Source of the DNA: Planctomycetota bacterium
Lineage (GTDB): Bacteria; Planctomycetota; UBA1135; GCA-002686595
Length of the DNA stretch: 64,000 bases
Direction of reading: 5' to 3'
Assembly: GCA_016714045.1 (NCBI GenBank)
Contig: JADJNY010000001.1
Span: 620,001 to 684,000, forward strand
The position numbers and the translations under genes were made by a program. The notes under the pieces are model-generated. The model worked only from the letters and a program-made list of their open reading frames with translations, had not been told where the DNA came from and did no database searches. Shown here piece by piece: positions 1 to 8,226 of this stretch. Every line of letters starts with the position of its first letter. Within the stretch, counting starts at the first letter, position 1.

Positions 1-632
1 CGCTCGTCGGCGTGACCGCGAAGGACGGCGTGCTCACGGTCGTCGTGCGCGCGCTCGACGCGAGCGCCCCGGCGGCGGAGGAGCGCGCCGAGGCCGCTGC
101 GCGCGAGTTCGAGGCGCGCTTCGCCGAGTATGCGTTCTCGCGCACCGAGCCCGACCTCGCGCGCGTCCTCGGCGCCGAGCTCCTGGCGCGCTCCGCGCGG
201 GTCACCGTCGCCGAGTCGTGCACGGGCGGGCTGCTCGCGGGCCGGCTCACCTCGGTCCCCGGCATCAGCGCGGTCTTCGAGCGCGGCTGGATCGTCTACG
301 CGAACGAGGCGAAGTCGGCGGAGCTCGGCGTCGAGCCCGGGATGCTCGCAAGGCACGGCGCCGTGTCCTCCGAGGTCGCCGCGGCGCTCGCGCTAGGCGC
401 TGCCCGCAAGGCCGGGGCGCGGCTCTCCCTCGCGGTCACGGGCATCGCGGGCCCCGGTGGGGGGACGGCCGAGAAGCCCGCCGCGCTCGTCTGGTTCGGC
501 GTCGCCCTGGACGGCGGGGTGACCACCACGGAGCGGCGGTTCGTCGTCCGCGAGCGCGAGCTCGTCCGCGCGTTCGCCGTGAACACGGCCCTCGACCTCG
601 GTCGGCGCGCGCTCCTCGGGTCCGCGGGTTGA
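1..632 (+). CDS. cinA: CinA family protein, C-terminal part (5' end outside window)
   Basis: This is the C-terminal half of a CinA-type protein; the frame is open to the left edge, so the N-terminal MoaB/MogA-like domain lies outside. A GTG at 12 is internal, since the coding pattern continues upstream of it (LVG before it). The nicotinamide-nucleotide amidase domain shows the family motifs AESCTGGLLAGRLT and GIAGPGGGTAEKP. Family members hydrolyse nicotinamide mononucleotide to nicotinate mononucleotide in pyridine nucleotide salvage, and some act on ADP-ribose through the N-terminal domain. The stop is followed within 42 bp by the first tRNA-Gln gene, whose promoter overlaps the stop region. 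Confidence 0.9.
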   Translation, partial: LVGVTAKDGVLTVVVRALDASAPAAEERAEAAAREFEARFAEYAFSRTEPDLARVLGAELLARSARVTVAESCTGGLLAGRLTSVPGISAVFERGWIVYANEAKSAELGVEPGMLARHGAVSSEVAAALALGAARKAGARLSLAVTGIAGPGGGTAEKPAALVWFGVALDGGVTTTERRFVVRERELVRAFAVNTALDLGRRALLGSAG

Positions 633-657
633 CCCTCAGCCGTGGCGCCGGTATCTT
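629..657 (+). promoter_or_regulatory. sigma70-type promoter for tRNA-Gln genes
   Basis: TTGACC (629-634) and TATCTT (652-657) are separated by 17 bp. The predicted transcription start, about 664, lies about ten bases before the first tRNA-Gln. The -35 box overlaps the stop codon of cinA. Confidence 0.6.
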
Positions 658-673
658 TCCCGGCCCTCCGAGT

Positions 674-747
674 TACCCCGTGGTGTAACGGTAACACTAC
701 AGATTCTGGTTCTCTCATTTCTGGTTCGAATCCATGCGGGGTAACCA
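674..747 (+). tRNA. tRNA-Gln (anticodon CTG), with stem mismatches
   Basis: The acceptor stem TACCCCG/CGGGGTA is perfect, the discriminator is A and CCA (745-747) is encoded. The D-stem GTGT/ACAC is intact. The anticodon loop at 704-710 reads TTCTGGT, giving anticodon CTG. Two stem defects are visible: a C-C opposition in the anticodon stem (700/714) and a C-T opposition in the T-stem (721/735). The neighbouring UUG gene has neither. It may be a weakly constrained or decaying isoacceptor, but it could still fold. Confidence 0.85.
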
Positions 748-835
748 ACTCGGAGTTCGCCGGCCGTCCGAGCCCGCGAGATCGGATCCTGGAGACGGCG
801 TCCTGCCGCGCGCGACGCGGCGTGATCACGAGCGC

Positions 836-910
836 TACCCCGTGGTGTAATCGGTAACACTACAGGTTTTGGTCCTGTCATTCCTGGTTCGAGTCCAGGC
901 GGGGTAACCA
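836..910 (+). tRNA. tRNA-Gln (anticodon TTG)
   Basis: The acceptor stem is TACCCCG/CGGGGTA, with D-stem GTGT/ACAC, anticodon stem ACAGG/CCTGT around loop TTTTGGT (anticodon TTG), T-stem CCTGG/CCAGG and encoded CCA. All stems pair perfectly. It is the second of two tandem tRNA-Gln genes 88 bp apart, probably transcribed from the promoter in front of the first. Confidence 0.95.
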
Positions 911-994
911 GGCCGCCGTCGCTCCTCTGCGGGACTTTCCGGGAAGCCGGAGAGCGCGCGAGGCGTCCGCTCCCGCCCCATCCGGAGATCCGAC

Positions 995-1720
995 ATGCGC
1001 CTCTCGTCGTTCGCACCCGCCGTCCTCGCGTTCGCGCTCACTTCGGCCCTCGCGCGCGCCGACGGGCTCGTGCAGATCGTGCTCGAAGGGGAGATCACGC
1101 AGGAGGGCGGCGCGCGCATCGAGCTCGACCTCGCCTTCGAAGCCCGCGTGAACAACGTCCCGACCGATTCGCGCACCGAGCTCGGACTCCACCTCGCGCG
1201 CTCGACGAGCGCCGCGGACGTGGCGCTGCTCTTCCAACGCGAGCTCGCCCGGGCCGGCGCCACCGTGATCGCGCCCCCGGACGGCGGGCACGAGCGCCTG
1301 CGCGCCACGTTCTTCGTCGACCGCGCGCGCGCGATCGGCCTCCGCCTCGGTCGCGGCCTCACGGCGCAGATCTGCCTGTGCGAAGAGGCGCCGGCGCTCG
1401 TCCGCTTCCACCCGCCGAAGGAGCTGAAGGAGAGCGCGCGCTTCACCGTGACGGCGTCGACGGAGCAGCCGCACACGAAGGAGCGCACGCGCATCGAGCA
1501 CACGGTCGACCTCGCGGGCACGCTCTCCGGCGAGGCGGCCGCGGACCTCTTGACGACCGGCACGATCGCGAAGGGCTGGAACGGCCAGTGGCTCGACCAC
1601 CAGGCCTGGCGGCCGCAGACCCTTTCGTCGGGTGCGCGGGTCACGGGCGCGTGCCTCGTGCTCGCCTCGAAGGGGGACTGGCGCATCGAGGTCGAACTCG
1701 AGCGCGAGGTCGCGCGCTGA
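995..1720 (+). CDS. secreted protein of unknown function
   Basis: A 241-residue protein with a clear N-terminal signal peptide (MRLSSFAPAVLAFALTSALARA, cleavage near residue 22). The mature part is rich in short beta-type stretches, many beginning or ending with Glu/Asp, and ends in a basic/acidic strand (WRIEVELEREVAR). I do not recognise a family or catalytic motif. One CxC pair (ICLCEE) lies near the middle. It stands alone between the tRNA genes and a convergent sulfatase-fold gene only six bases away. Confidence 0.75.
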   Translation: MRLSSFAPAVLAFALTSALARADGLVQIVLEGEITQEGGARIELDLAFEARVNNVPTDSRTELGLHLARSTSAADVALLFQRELARAGATVIAPPDGGHERLRATFFVDRARAIGLRLGRGLTAQICLCEEAPALVRFHPPKELKESARFTVTASTEQPHTKERTRIEHTVDLAGTLSGEAAADLLTTGTIAKGWNGQWLDHQAWRPQTLSSGARVTGACLVLASKGDWRIEVELEREVAR

Positions 1721-1726
1721 CGCGCG

Positions 1727-3472
1727 TCAGTAGCCGAGCCCCTTCAGGATCCGCAGCGCCTCGGGGTCGACCGCCTCGAGGCGCGCGCGTTCCCGGGCGA
1801 GGTCGTCCGCCAGCTCCGCGAAGCGCGCGTCCGCCGCGGTGAACGCGAGGAGGAGCGCGCGCAGCTCGCCGAGCGGCGCGTCGGCCGCTGCGCCGGGCTC
1901 CGCCGACGCGGCCACGACTGCGAGGTCGCGTTCCTCGCGCGGGTCGCGCTCGACGTCGTAGAGCGCCTCGGAGAGCAGCGTCGGCTTGCCGCCCCGGTCC
2001 GGGGGCGGCGCGGCCCAGCGCTGCACGAGCTTCCAACGCCCGATGCGCACGGTCTTGTGCTGCACGGCCCCGCCGAGCTCCGCGCGGTCGACGCGCTCGC
2101 CGAACACGGGGTGCGTGCGCGCGTCGGCGCGGCCGAGCAGCGCCGGGAGCACGCTGCGCCCCGCGGCGAAGGCGCGCGCGTCGCGCGGCGCGGTGCCGCC
2201 GTTCGCGACCGGGAGCGGCGGGAGCCCGAGCCAATCGAGCAGCGTCGGCGCGAGGTCCGTCAGCGACACGTCCGCGTCGCAGCGCGCGCGCGCGCGCCGG
2301 CGCTCCTCGGGCGCGTCATCGGGGAAGCGCACGATCAAGGGCACGCGCACGCAGCCCTCGCACGCGTCGCGGCCGTGCTCGAACCAGTCGTCGTGCTCGC
2401 CGAGGCTCTCCCCGTGGTCCGCGGTCACGATCACGAGCGTGTTCGCGAGGTCGCCGCGCGCGCGCAGCGCGTCGAGGAGGCGCCCGATCTCCGCGTCGAC
2501 GTAGCGCACCTCGCCGTCGTAGAGGTCCGTCACGCGCGCCGCGTCGACGCGTCCGTCGGGGAGGCGCGCCTCGGCGGGCACGTTGTACTCGGCGACGTGC
2601 GTGCGCTCCGTGCGGTCGATGGGCGCGGGCGCGGCACTTCGGAACACGCTGTGCGCCTCGGGCGGCGCGTAGGTGCCGTGCGGGTCCATGTAGTGGAGCC
2701 ACAGGAACCACGGATCGCCCGCGCGGACGAACGGCGCGTTCGGCCCCGCCTTCGCGTCCGTCGCGGGGCCGAGGCCGAGCGCCGCGAGCGCGCCGTCCGT
2801 CATCGACCGCGCGGTGCGCTGCGGGACGTCCTCCGGCGGGACGCCGTGCGCGTCGGGCAGGTCCTCGGTCCACTGCTCGAACCCGCGCTCGAGGCCGCTG
2901 AAGCGCGCCTGGAGCACGTAGTTCCCGACGATCGCGGCCGTGCGCCAGCCCGCGGCGTGGAGGCGCTCGGCGAGCGTCGCGTGCTCGAGCGCGAGCGGCG
3001 CCATCAGGTCGCGCACGCCGTGCGCGTGCGGCGCGAGGCCCGTCATCAAGCTCGCGAGCGCCGGCGTCGTCTTCGCGCGCGGCGTCGAGGCGTGCGTGCA
3101 GAGCACGCCCTCGCCCGCGAGGGCGTCGAGCCGCGGCGTCGTGACGCGCGCGGAGCCCGTCGCGAGCGACGAGCGATCGGCGCGCAGCGTGTCGACCGTG
3201 ATCAGGAGCACGTTCGGCCGGTCCGGCGCGCGCGAACACGCGGCGAGGAGCGCGAGGCCGAGCGTCGCCGCGAGGCGCAGCACCCGCGCCGCGGCGCGTC
3301 CGCCCGTTCGCGCGGGTCTCGCGCGCGCGACGCGCGGCGCGTGCTCGACCCGCGCGGGCGTTCCGCGCTCGACCCGCGCCGCGCTCTCGACTCGCGCAGG
3401 TGACGCGCGCTCGACGCCGCATCCAGCACGCACGGGCGCGCGACGCGGAGCGAAGACCCAGCGCCCGCTCAT
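1727..3472 (-). CDS. sulfatase-fold (alkaline phosphatase superfamily) lipoprotein
   Basis: The core protein has the superfamily metal-site motifs: NVLLITVDTLRADR near the start and VTADHGESLGEHDDWFEHG in the middle. At the nucleophile position it reads STPRAKTTPALASLMTG, with Thr/Ser and no Cys-x-Pro-x-Arg, so it lacks the usual formylglycine cysteine. It may be a phosphoester transferase or an atypical sulfatase. A lipobox (LALLAACS) marks an exported lipoprotein. The ATG at 3472 overlaps the stop of the upstream ligase gene (ATGA). However, the first 63 codons are an Arg-rich degenerate repeat, and a GTG at 3283 would give a compact normal lipoprotein signal, so the true start may be 3283. 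The substrate cannot be read from the sequence. Confidence 0.85.
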   Translation of the reverse strand: MSGRWVFAPRRAPVRAGCGVERASPARVESAARVERGTPARVEHAPRVARARPARTGGRAAARVLRLAATLGLALLAACSRAPDRPNVLLITVDTLRADRSSLATGSARVTTPRLDALAGEGVLCTHASTPRAKTTPALASLMTGLAPHAHGVRDLMAPLALEHATLAERLHAAGWRTAAIVGNYVLQARFSGLERGFEQWTEDLPDAHGVPPEDVPQRTARSMTDGALAALGLGPATDAKAGPNAPFVRAGDPWFLWLHYMDPHGTYAPPEAHSVFRSAAPAPIDRTERTHVAEYNVPAEARLPDGRVDAARVTDLYDGEVRYVDAEIGRLLDALRARGDLANTLVIVTADHGESLGEHDDWFEHGRDACEGCVRVPLIVRFPDDAPEERRRARARCDADVSLTDLAPTLLDWLGLPPLPVANGGTAPRDARAFAAGRSVLPALLGRADARTHPVFGERVDRAELGGAVQHKTVRIGRWKLVQRWAAPPPDRGGKPTLLSEALYDVERDPREERDLAVVAASAEPGAAADAPLGELRALLLAFTAADARFAELADDLARERARLEAVDPEALRILKGLGY

Positions 3473-4197
3473 CGCCTGCGCACGAACGCCGGGTCGAGGT
3501 AGCGCGTGCCGAGCCGGCGCGCTTCCGTGCGCTCGACCGCGTCGGGGACGGAGGCCGCGAACTCGAGCTCGAACGCGCGCTCGAACGCGCTGCGCACGAG
3601 CGCCGCCAACTCGACGACGCCGAGCTTCGCGCCGTGCCCCTCGAGCGTCGCGATGGCCCCCTCGAGCGGCGAGCTGCCGAGCTTGATCGAGCCGTGGTGG
3701 AGCACGCGGCCCGCCTTGCGGCGCTGCGCGGAGCCGATCCCCTTGCGCCCGCCCCACGCGATGTCGAGCGGCGTCGACTTGTGGAAGCACATGCCCGTGC
3801 CCTCGACGTCCGACTCGAGCGCGCTGCCGCCGCGCAGGGAGCCCTCGACGCCCGCCGCGCGGAGCGCGTCGATCAGCGCGCCGTGGACGCGCGCATACGA
3901 CTCGCCGACGGGGCCGCGGTAGAGCGGGTGGTCGAGCGACGCCGCGATCGAGAACGTGAGCTCCTTCACGTGGTGGATCGCGCCGCCGCCTGTGATGCGC
4001 CGGACGACGGCGCCCGCCTTCTCGAGGCCGGGTACGTCCGCGATCTTCTGGAAGTAGCCGAGCGAGAGCGTGTCGGGCTTCCACGAGTAGAAGCGGAAGG
4101 TCGGCGGGCTCTCGTGCGATTCGAGCAGCGCCTCGTCGAGGCCCATGTTGAACGAAGGGTCCGCGCCCCAGGTCGTGATCAGCCGCCAGCGTTCCAA
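3469..4197 (-). CDS. lipoate-protein ligase / octanoyltransferase (LipM/LplA family)
   Basis: A 242-residue BPL/LplA-fold enzyme. Visible motifs are RRITGGGAIHH (substrate loop) and GGRKGIGSAQRRKAGRVLHHGSI, preceded by a cysteine in GMCFHKS. This arrangement is close to the octanoyltransferase LipM, where a cysteine carries the octanoyl group. The alternative is lipoate ligase, where the lysine of the GRK segment contacts the acyl-AMP. The product would supply lipoyl groups to proteins such as the GcvH encoded 8 kb away. Its stop overlaps the ATG of the downstream sulfatase-fold gene by four bases, suggesting one transcript. Confidence 0.85.
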   Translation of the reverse strand: MERWRLITTWGADPSFNMGLDEALLESHESPPTFRFYSWKPDTLSLGYFQKIADVPGLEKAGAVVRRITGGGAIHHVKELTFSIAASLDHPLYRGPVGESYARVHGALIDALRAAGVEGSLRGGSALESDVEGTGMCFHKSTPLDIAWGGRKGIGSAQRRKAGRVLHHGSIKLGSSPLEGAIATLEGHGAKLGVVELAALVRSAFERAFELEFAASVPDAVERTEARRLGTRYLDPAFVRRR

Positions 4198-4324
4198 GCG
4201 GTGCGGATCCTAGCACCCACCGCGGGCGCTGCGCTCGCAGCGGGCGGCGGCCGCGGGGCGCGCGGCGGGATTCTCGCGGCGCCCGTGTGGATCGGACCGA
4301 CCGGGAGCCGGTAGGGTGACCGTC

Positions 4325-6082
4325 ATGAGCGCCCACGCTGCCCCCCCGGCCGTCCCCGAGGTCCCTCTCTCCGTGAAGCCGGCCGACGCGCGCGAGTTCA
4401 CGCCGCGCGGCATCCTCGTGGCGCTGCTGGTCGCGGCGGTGATCGGCGCGTCGTACCCGTACGTCGTGCTGAAGCTCGGGTTCGGCCCGAACATCGCGGT
4501 CGTGTCCGCGTTCTTCGGCTACCTGGCGCTCGCGATCGGCTCGCGGCGCGTCGCGCTGCGGTGGGAGAGCAACCTCGCGCAGTCCGCGGGCACGATCGCC
4601 GGACAGACGGCCTTCATGTGCACGGTCATGGCGGCCTTCGACATGCTCACGATGGACCCGGACGCCGGCGTGAACTTGACGATCTCGCCGATGCAGACGT
4701 TCCTGTGGCTGACGTCGGCGGGCACGCTCGGCGTGCTGATGGCCGTGCCGATGCGCCAGCACTTCATCGTCGACGAGAAGCTCCCGTACGCCGACGGGCT
4801 CGCGGCGGCGGAGACGTTGCTCGTGCTCGACGGCCGCGGCGCGGAGGCGAAGCGCGCGATCACGTCGATGCTCTCCGGCCTCGGCGCGTCCGCCGCGGTG
4901 ACCGTCGGCTACATGCGCCTCGGGATGCCGGAAGAGCTGCACGTCGTGCTCAACCGCTTCTCCGCGCGTACCGGCGTCGGCCTCTCGTACAGCCTGCTCA
5001 GCCTGGGTTCGGGGATGATCATCGGGCTACGCATCTGCGCGAACATGTTCATCGGGCTCTTGCTCTCGTGGGTGATCGCGCCGCTCCTCTTGGCCGACTT
5101 CGGCGTGATCCCGGAGACGGCGACGAAGCGCGACGTGCTGCTCTGGGTGATGTGGCCCGCGACGGGGATGATGGTCGCGGGAGGGCTCACCGCGCTGTTC
5201 CTCAAGTGGAACATCCTCGCGAAGACGTTTCGCCAGCTCTCCAGCGCGCGCGTCGGCTCGGGCGACTTCCCGCTGCGCTGGGTGTGGATCGGCTCCGCCG
5301 TGTCGATCGTCGCGATCGTGCTCGTGCAGTACTACGGACTCGGGCTCCCGGTCTGGCAGACGCTGCTCGCGATCGCGTTCACGGTGCCGTTGATGCTCGT
5401 CGGCTTGCGCGTCCTCGGCGAGACGAACTGGGGGCCGATCTCTGCGCTGTCCAACCTGATGCAGGGCGTGTTCGGCGCGATCGCGCCCGGCCACATCCCC
5501 GCGAACATGGTCGCGAGCGGCCTCACGGGCACGATCGTCGCGGACTCCGAGGGCTTGATGCAGAGCTACAAAACGGGGGACCGCATCGGCTCGACGCCGA
5601 AGTACCTCACGTACATCCAGCTGATGGCCGTGCCCGTCGGCGCGGCGGCGGTCGCGCTCGTGTACCCGCTCCTGCGCGAGCAGTTCGGCTTCGGCGAGAA
5701 CGGGCTCACGAGCCCGATCTCGCAGAAGTGGGTCGGCTTCGCCAAGTTGCTCGGGAAGGGGCTCGACGCGCTGCACCCGAGCGCGTTCGTCGCGCTCGCG
5801 ATCGCGGTCGTCCTCGGCATCCTGTTCACCGTGCTCGAGCAGAACCAGAAGCTCCGGAACTGGATCCCGTCGCCCACGGGCATCGGGATCGGGATGCTCG
5901 TGCCCGCGACGGCGGTCGCGACGATGTTCCTCGGTGCGTTCATCGAGTTCTTCGCGCGCAAGCGCGACCCGAAGGGCGTCGACTCGTGGATGCTGCCGCT
6001 CGCGTCCGGGATGATCGCGGGCGAAGCCCTCGTCGTCGTCGTGATCTCGCTGCTCCTCGCGTCCGGCGTGCTCGGGAAGTGA
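4325..6082 (+). CDS. OPT family oligopeptide transporter
   Basis: A polytopic membrane protein of 585 residues with about 14-16 hydrophobic segments, matching the OPT (oligopeptide/metal-chelate) transporter family. Features include the N-terminal FTPRGILVALLVAAVIG helix, KLGFGPNIAVV, the LPYADGLAAAETL loop typical of the family, and a C-terminal segment near GIGIGMLVPATAVATMF. OPT proteins import short peptides or metal chelates across the inner membrane, driven by protons. The ATG at 4325 is chosen because AGGGTGA (4313-4319) sits six bases upstream; an in-frame GTG at 4316 overlaps that site. It is divergent from the lipoyl gene. Confidence 0.9.
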   Translation: MSAHAAPPAVPEVPLSVKPADAREFTPRGILVALLVAAVIGASYPYVVLKLGFGPNIAVVSAFFGYLALAIGSRRVALRWESNLAQSAGTIAGQTAFMCTVMAAFDMLTMDPDAGVNLTISPMQTFLWLTSAGTLGVLMAVPMRQHFIVDEKLPYADGLAAAETLLVLDGRGAEAKRAITSMLSGLGASAAVTVGYMRLGMPEELHVVLNRFSARTGVGLSYSLLSLGSGMIIGLRICANMFIGLLLSWVIAPLLLADFGVIPETATKRDVLLWVMWPATGMMVAGGLTALFLKWNILAKTFRQLSSARVGSGDFPLRWVWIGSAVSIVAIVLVQYYGLGLPVWQTLLAIAFTVPLMLVGLRVLGETNWGPISALSNLMQGVFGAIAPGHIPANMVASGLTGTIVADSEGLMQSYKTGDRIGSTPKYLTYIQLMAVPVGAAAVALVYPLLREQFGFGENGLTSPISQKWVGFAKLLGKGLDALHPSAFVALAIAVVLGILFTVLEQNQKLRNWIPSPTGIGIGMLVPATAVATMFLGAFIEFFARKRDPKGVDSWMLPLASGMIAGEALVVVVISLLLASGVLGK

Positions 6083-6295
6083 CGCGGTCGGCGTCGGCGC
6101 GCGCGGTCCCGGCCGCGCTCGCCGGGACGCCGTTCCGCTGGCGTGGTCTCGCTCCGAGCGGCGCTCGGCGCCCTGCTTCCAGCGAGCGGCGCGCGACCCG
6201 TGCGCTCGAGGTCGTAGGCGCACTGCTCCCTTGCTGGCACGGGTCTGCCCAGGCGAGCGCATCCAGTCGGAGCGCTCCGTGGGCTCGGATCTCCC

Positions 6296-6303
6296 GGAGG
6301 TGA
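6296..6303 (+). promoter_or_regulatory. ribosome binding site fixing the start at 6309
   Basis: GGAGGTGA is a near-perfect Shine-Dalgarno sequence five bases before ATG 6309. It rules out the longer in-frame TTG start at 6231. Confidence 0.7.
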
Positions 6304-6308
6304 CGACC

Positions 6309-6755
6309 ATGCAGCAGAAGAGCCTCGGGTTCGTGTTCGCGATCGCGGTCCTGGTGAGCGTGTGCGCTTCGGTCGCGCCTTCCGGCGGGTGCGCGGCGGG
6401 TCCTGGGCTCGCCCTGGGCGACGACTCGGGCCCGGCCTGGATCGCGTCCAAGTGCGACAGCGTGTGCGGGCTCGACGATCCGCTGCAGCTCTCGAACCCA
6501 GCGCGCGTCGACCATCCGGCGCTCGTCGACCTGACGCCGGAGATCGAGAAGCTGCACCGTGAGGGCATCGACCCGCGGTCCGCGGCCGGCATCCAACTGC
6601 TCCAGCGCGCCGCCGACCGCGTGCGCGACGAGTGCGAGGTCGTGCGCGTGGCCGAGGGACACTGCAGCGTGTGGAAGCGCATCCGTCACCGCGACGGACG
6701 CAGCGTGCCCGACCTCACGACGCTCGTCGGCACCCGCATCCGCCCGCCGCGCTGA
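6309..6755 (+). CDS. small secreted protein of unknown function
   Basis: A 148-residue protein whose first 25 residues form a signal peptide (QQKSLGFVFAIAVLVSVC). The mature part has several cysteines (SKCDSVCG, DECEVV, GHCSVWKR) that could form disulfides outside the cytoplasm. The C-terminal half is basic, ending RIRPPR. No family is recognised. The strong ribosome binding site GGAGGTGA decides the start. It is convergent with the papain-like gene to the right and 226 bp downstream of the OPT gene. Confidence 0.65.
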   Translation: MQQKSLGFVFAIAVLVSVCASVAPSGGCAAGPGLALGDDSGPAWIASKCDSVCGLDDPLQLSNPARVDHPALVDLTPEIEKLHREGIDPRSAAGIQLLQRAADRVRDECEVVRVAEGHCSVWKRIRHRDGRSVPDLTTLVGTRIRPPR

Positions 6756-6792
6756 GCGCCGACGCGCGGCGTGCGAGGCCGTCCGCACGTCT

Positions 6793-7626
6793 TCACCGCT
6801 CGTCGACGACCTCGACGGTGACCGCGTCGTTGATCCGCGTGCGCGCAAACGTGTAGTCGACCTCGCCATACCCCCCGAGGCCCGAGTCGATCGTCCAAAA
6901 CACGCCTCCCCCAGGCTTCGTCGTGTCCTCCACATACCCGACGAGCAACCGACTGTGACTCGAGCCCGCAGCCACCGGCCAGCCCGCAGCGAGCGTGCTC
7001 CGCGCGTCCTCGAACTGCGCCGTGTCGAGCCCGCTCTGGCCCGCCTGCCACGGGAGGATCCAACGCACGCGCAGCCGCGCTCCCTCCGAAGCGAGCACGC
7101 GCCCTGCCGCCACGAGCGCGTCGGGCCCGGGCACGAGCCGCGCGTCGTACGTCCCCGCGTAGGGGAGCGCCTCTTCCGGCGCGAGCCCGAAGCGCTCCCA
7201 GCCGGCGAGCGCGTGGTGGAAGAAGTCGCCGTCGTCGTCGCGCCCCGTCGCGGCGTTCGCGGCCCAGTTCAAGTACTCGACGCTGAGGCGCACGCTCCGC
7301 CTCGCGGCGTGAGAACACGCGAACTCGAGCGCCGCCGTCGCCGTGAAGATCGAGCACGTCGGTCGCGGGCCCTGCGGCCGCGGCACGAGTCCCAACGCTT
7401 CGAAGCGCGGGCGCAGGTCGACGCTCGTGGGGAGCGCATGCTCCGCGCTCGCACCGCCGCGCGGCTCCGGCCGTGTCGCGCGCGCGGGCTCGGTTGCGAA
7501 TTCGGCCTCACCCGCGCGCGTCGGAGACTCCGCCGTTTGGGCGGAGTGCTGCTCGGCCGGCGTGGGCGCTCGACGAGCGCACGCAGCGAACACGCAGATG
7601 AGGAGCAGGGCATCGGACGCGCGCAT
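6793..7626 (-). CDS. papain-like (C1A-type) cysteine peptidase lipoprotein, atypical
   Basis: A 277-residue protein with an N-terminal lipoprotein signal (LLLICVFAAC). The catalytic core resembles papain: Q85 and C91 in PQGPRPTCSIFTA match the oxyanion Gln and nucleophile. H224 lies in GSSHSRLLVGY, and VFWTIDSGLGGYGEVDY matches the C-terminal W-x-x-x-N-S-W-G region. The usual Asn is Asp247 and the following Trp is Leu249. Activity is therefore uncertain; it may be a degenerate peptidase or one with an altered triad. It would sit in the periplasm or on the outer membrane. No operon partner is evident. Confidence 0.75.
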   Translation of the reverse strand: MRASDALLLICVFAACARRAPTPAEQHSAQTAESPTRAGEAEFATEPARATRPEPRGGASAEHALPTSVDLRPRFEALGLVPRPQGPRPTCSIFTATAALEFACSHAARRSVRLSVEYLNWAANAATGRDDDGDFFHHALAGWERFGLAPEEALPYAGTYDARLVPGPDALVAAGRVLASEGARLRVRWILPWQAGQSGLDTAQFEDARSTLAAGWPVAAGSSHSRLLVGYVEDTTKPGGGVFWTIDSGLGGYGEVDYTFARTRINDAVTVEVVDER

Positions 7627-7670
7627 CGTGCTCCCAGTCTACGGACGCGCGCGGCCCGGGCTCCAACGCA

Positions 7671-7700
7671 CCGGCCCGCGACCTTTCGATCGCGGGCCGG
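7671..7700 (-). terminator. hairpin, possible terminator of the gene at 7732-8226
   Basis: CCGGCCCGCGA (7671-7681) pairs perfectly with TCGCGGGCCGG (7690-7700) around an eight-base loop, 31 bases past the stop of the leftward gene. No clear T-run follows, so Rho-independent function is uncertain. Confidence 0.4.
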
Positions 7701-7731
7701 TCGGCGGAACTCGCGTTCGCGTTGGGCGCGC

Positions 7732-8226
7732 TCACTTCCGCTTGTAGCAGACGCTCGAGTTGCGCAGCCCCGTCTCGTCGCCGAGGAACAGCATGTCGTT
7801 CGTCGAATCGGCGGCGAGGATCAGGTTGATGCACTTGGCGACCGGGTCGCCCACCTTGGTGTCGACGCCTTGGTGGAACCAGATCAGCGTGCTGCAGCCT
7901 TCCTTCTCGTGGATCACGTAGGGGTGCGTGTTCCCATCGATCGTCAGCATGCCCGCCATGATCAGGTTCTTGTCCTTCAGGCGATCCGCGACGTTCGAGA
8001 GCTTGTCGAGGACGTTGGTGTCGTTCGTGAAGCTGAGGCTGCCGAACTTCGCGAGCCGGCTCTCGGGCGCCAGCTTGATGGTCATCTCCTTGTCCAGGAG
8101 CCAGTTGCCGGCGAGGTGCTTGGGCAGCGGGTTCTTGTACACGGGGGTGATCGAGAGTTGCCACGCAACGGCCGCCGCCGCGAGGCCGGCGACGGCTGCG
8201 AAGGTCAGGGTCTGCTTGAGGTTCAT
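7732..8226 (-). CDS. exported or membrane-anchored protein of unknown function
   Basis: A 164-residue protein. The N-terminus (MNLKQTLTFAAVAGLAAAAVAWQLS) is a signal peptide or single anchor. The rest reads like a small beta-barrel domain: GNWLLDKEMTIKLAPESRL, then MLTIDGNTHPYVIHEK, ending in a short basic tail. Three cysteines are present (EGCSTL, AKCINL, SVCYKRK). The opening GNWLLDKEMT resembles lipocalin-like domains that begin GxWxxD, but this is a weak resemblance. ATG 8226 is chosen because AAGGAG lies eight bases upstream. Confidence 0.7.
   Translation of the reverse strand: MNLKQTLTFAAVAGLAAAAVAWQLSITPVYKNPLPKHLAGNWLLDKEMTIKLAPESRLAKFGSLSFTNDTNVLDKLSNVADRLKDKNLIMAGMLTIDGNTHPYVIHEKEGCSTLIWFHQGVDTKVGDPVAKCINLILAADSTNDMLFLGDETGLRNSSVCYKRK

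Noticed and set aside
3473..4942. A very long minus-strand frame that joins the sulfatase-fold gene to the sequence upstream of it (1071 codons)
   Set aside because: The upstream part lies opposite or out of frame with the lipoyl gene and the OPT gene, has low-complexity Arg/Ala composition and no motif. GC bias leaves such frames open.
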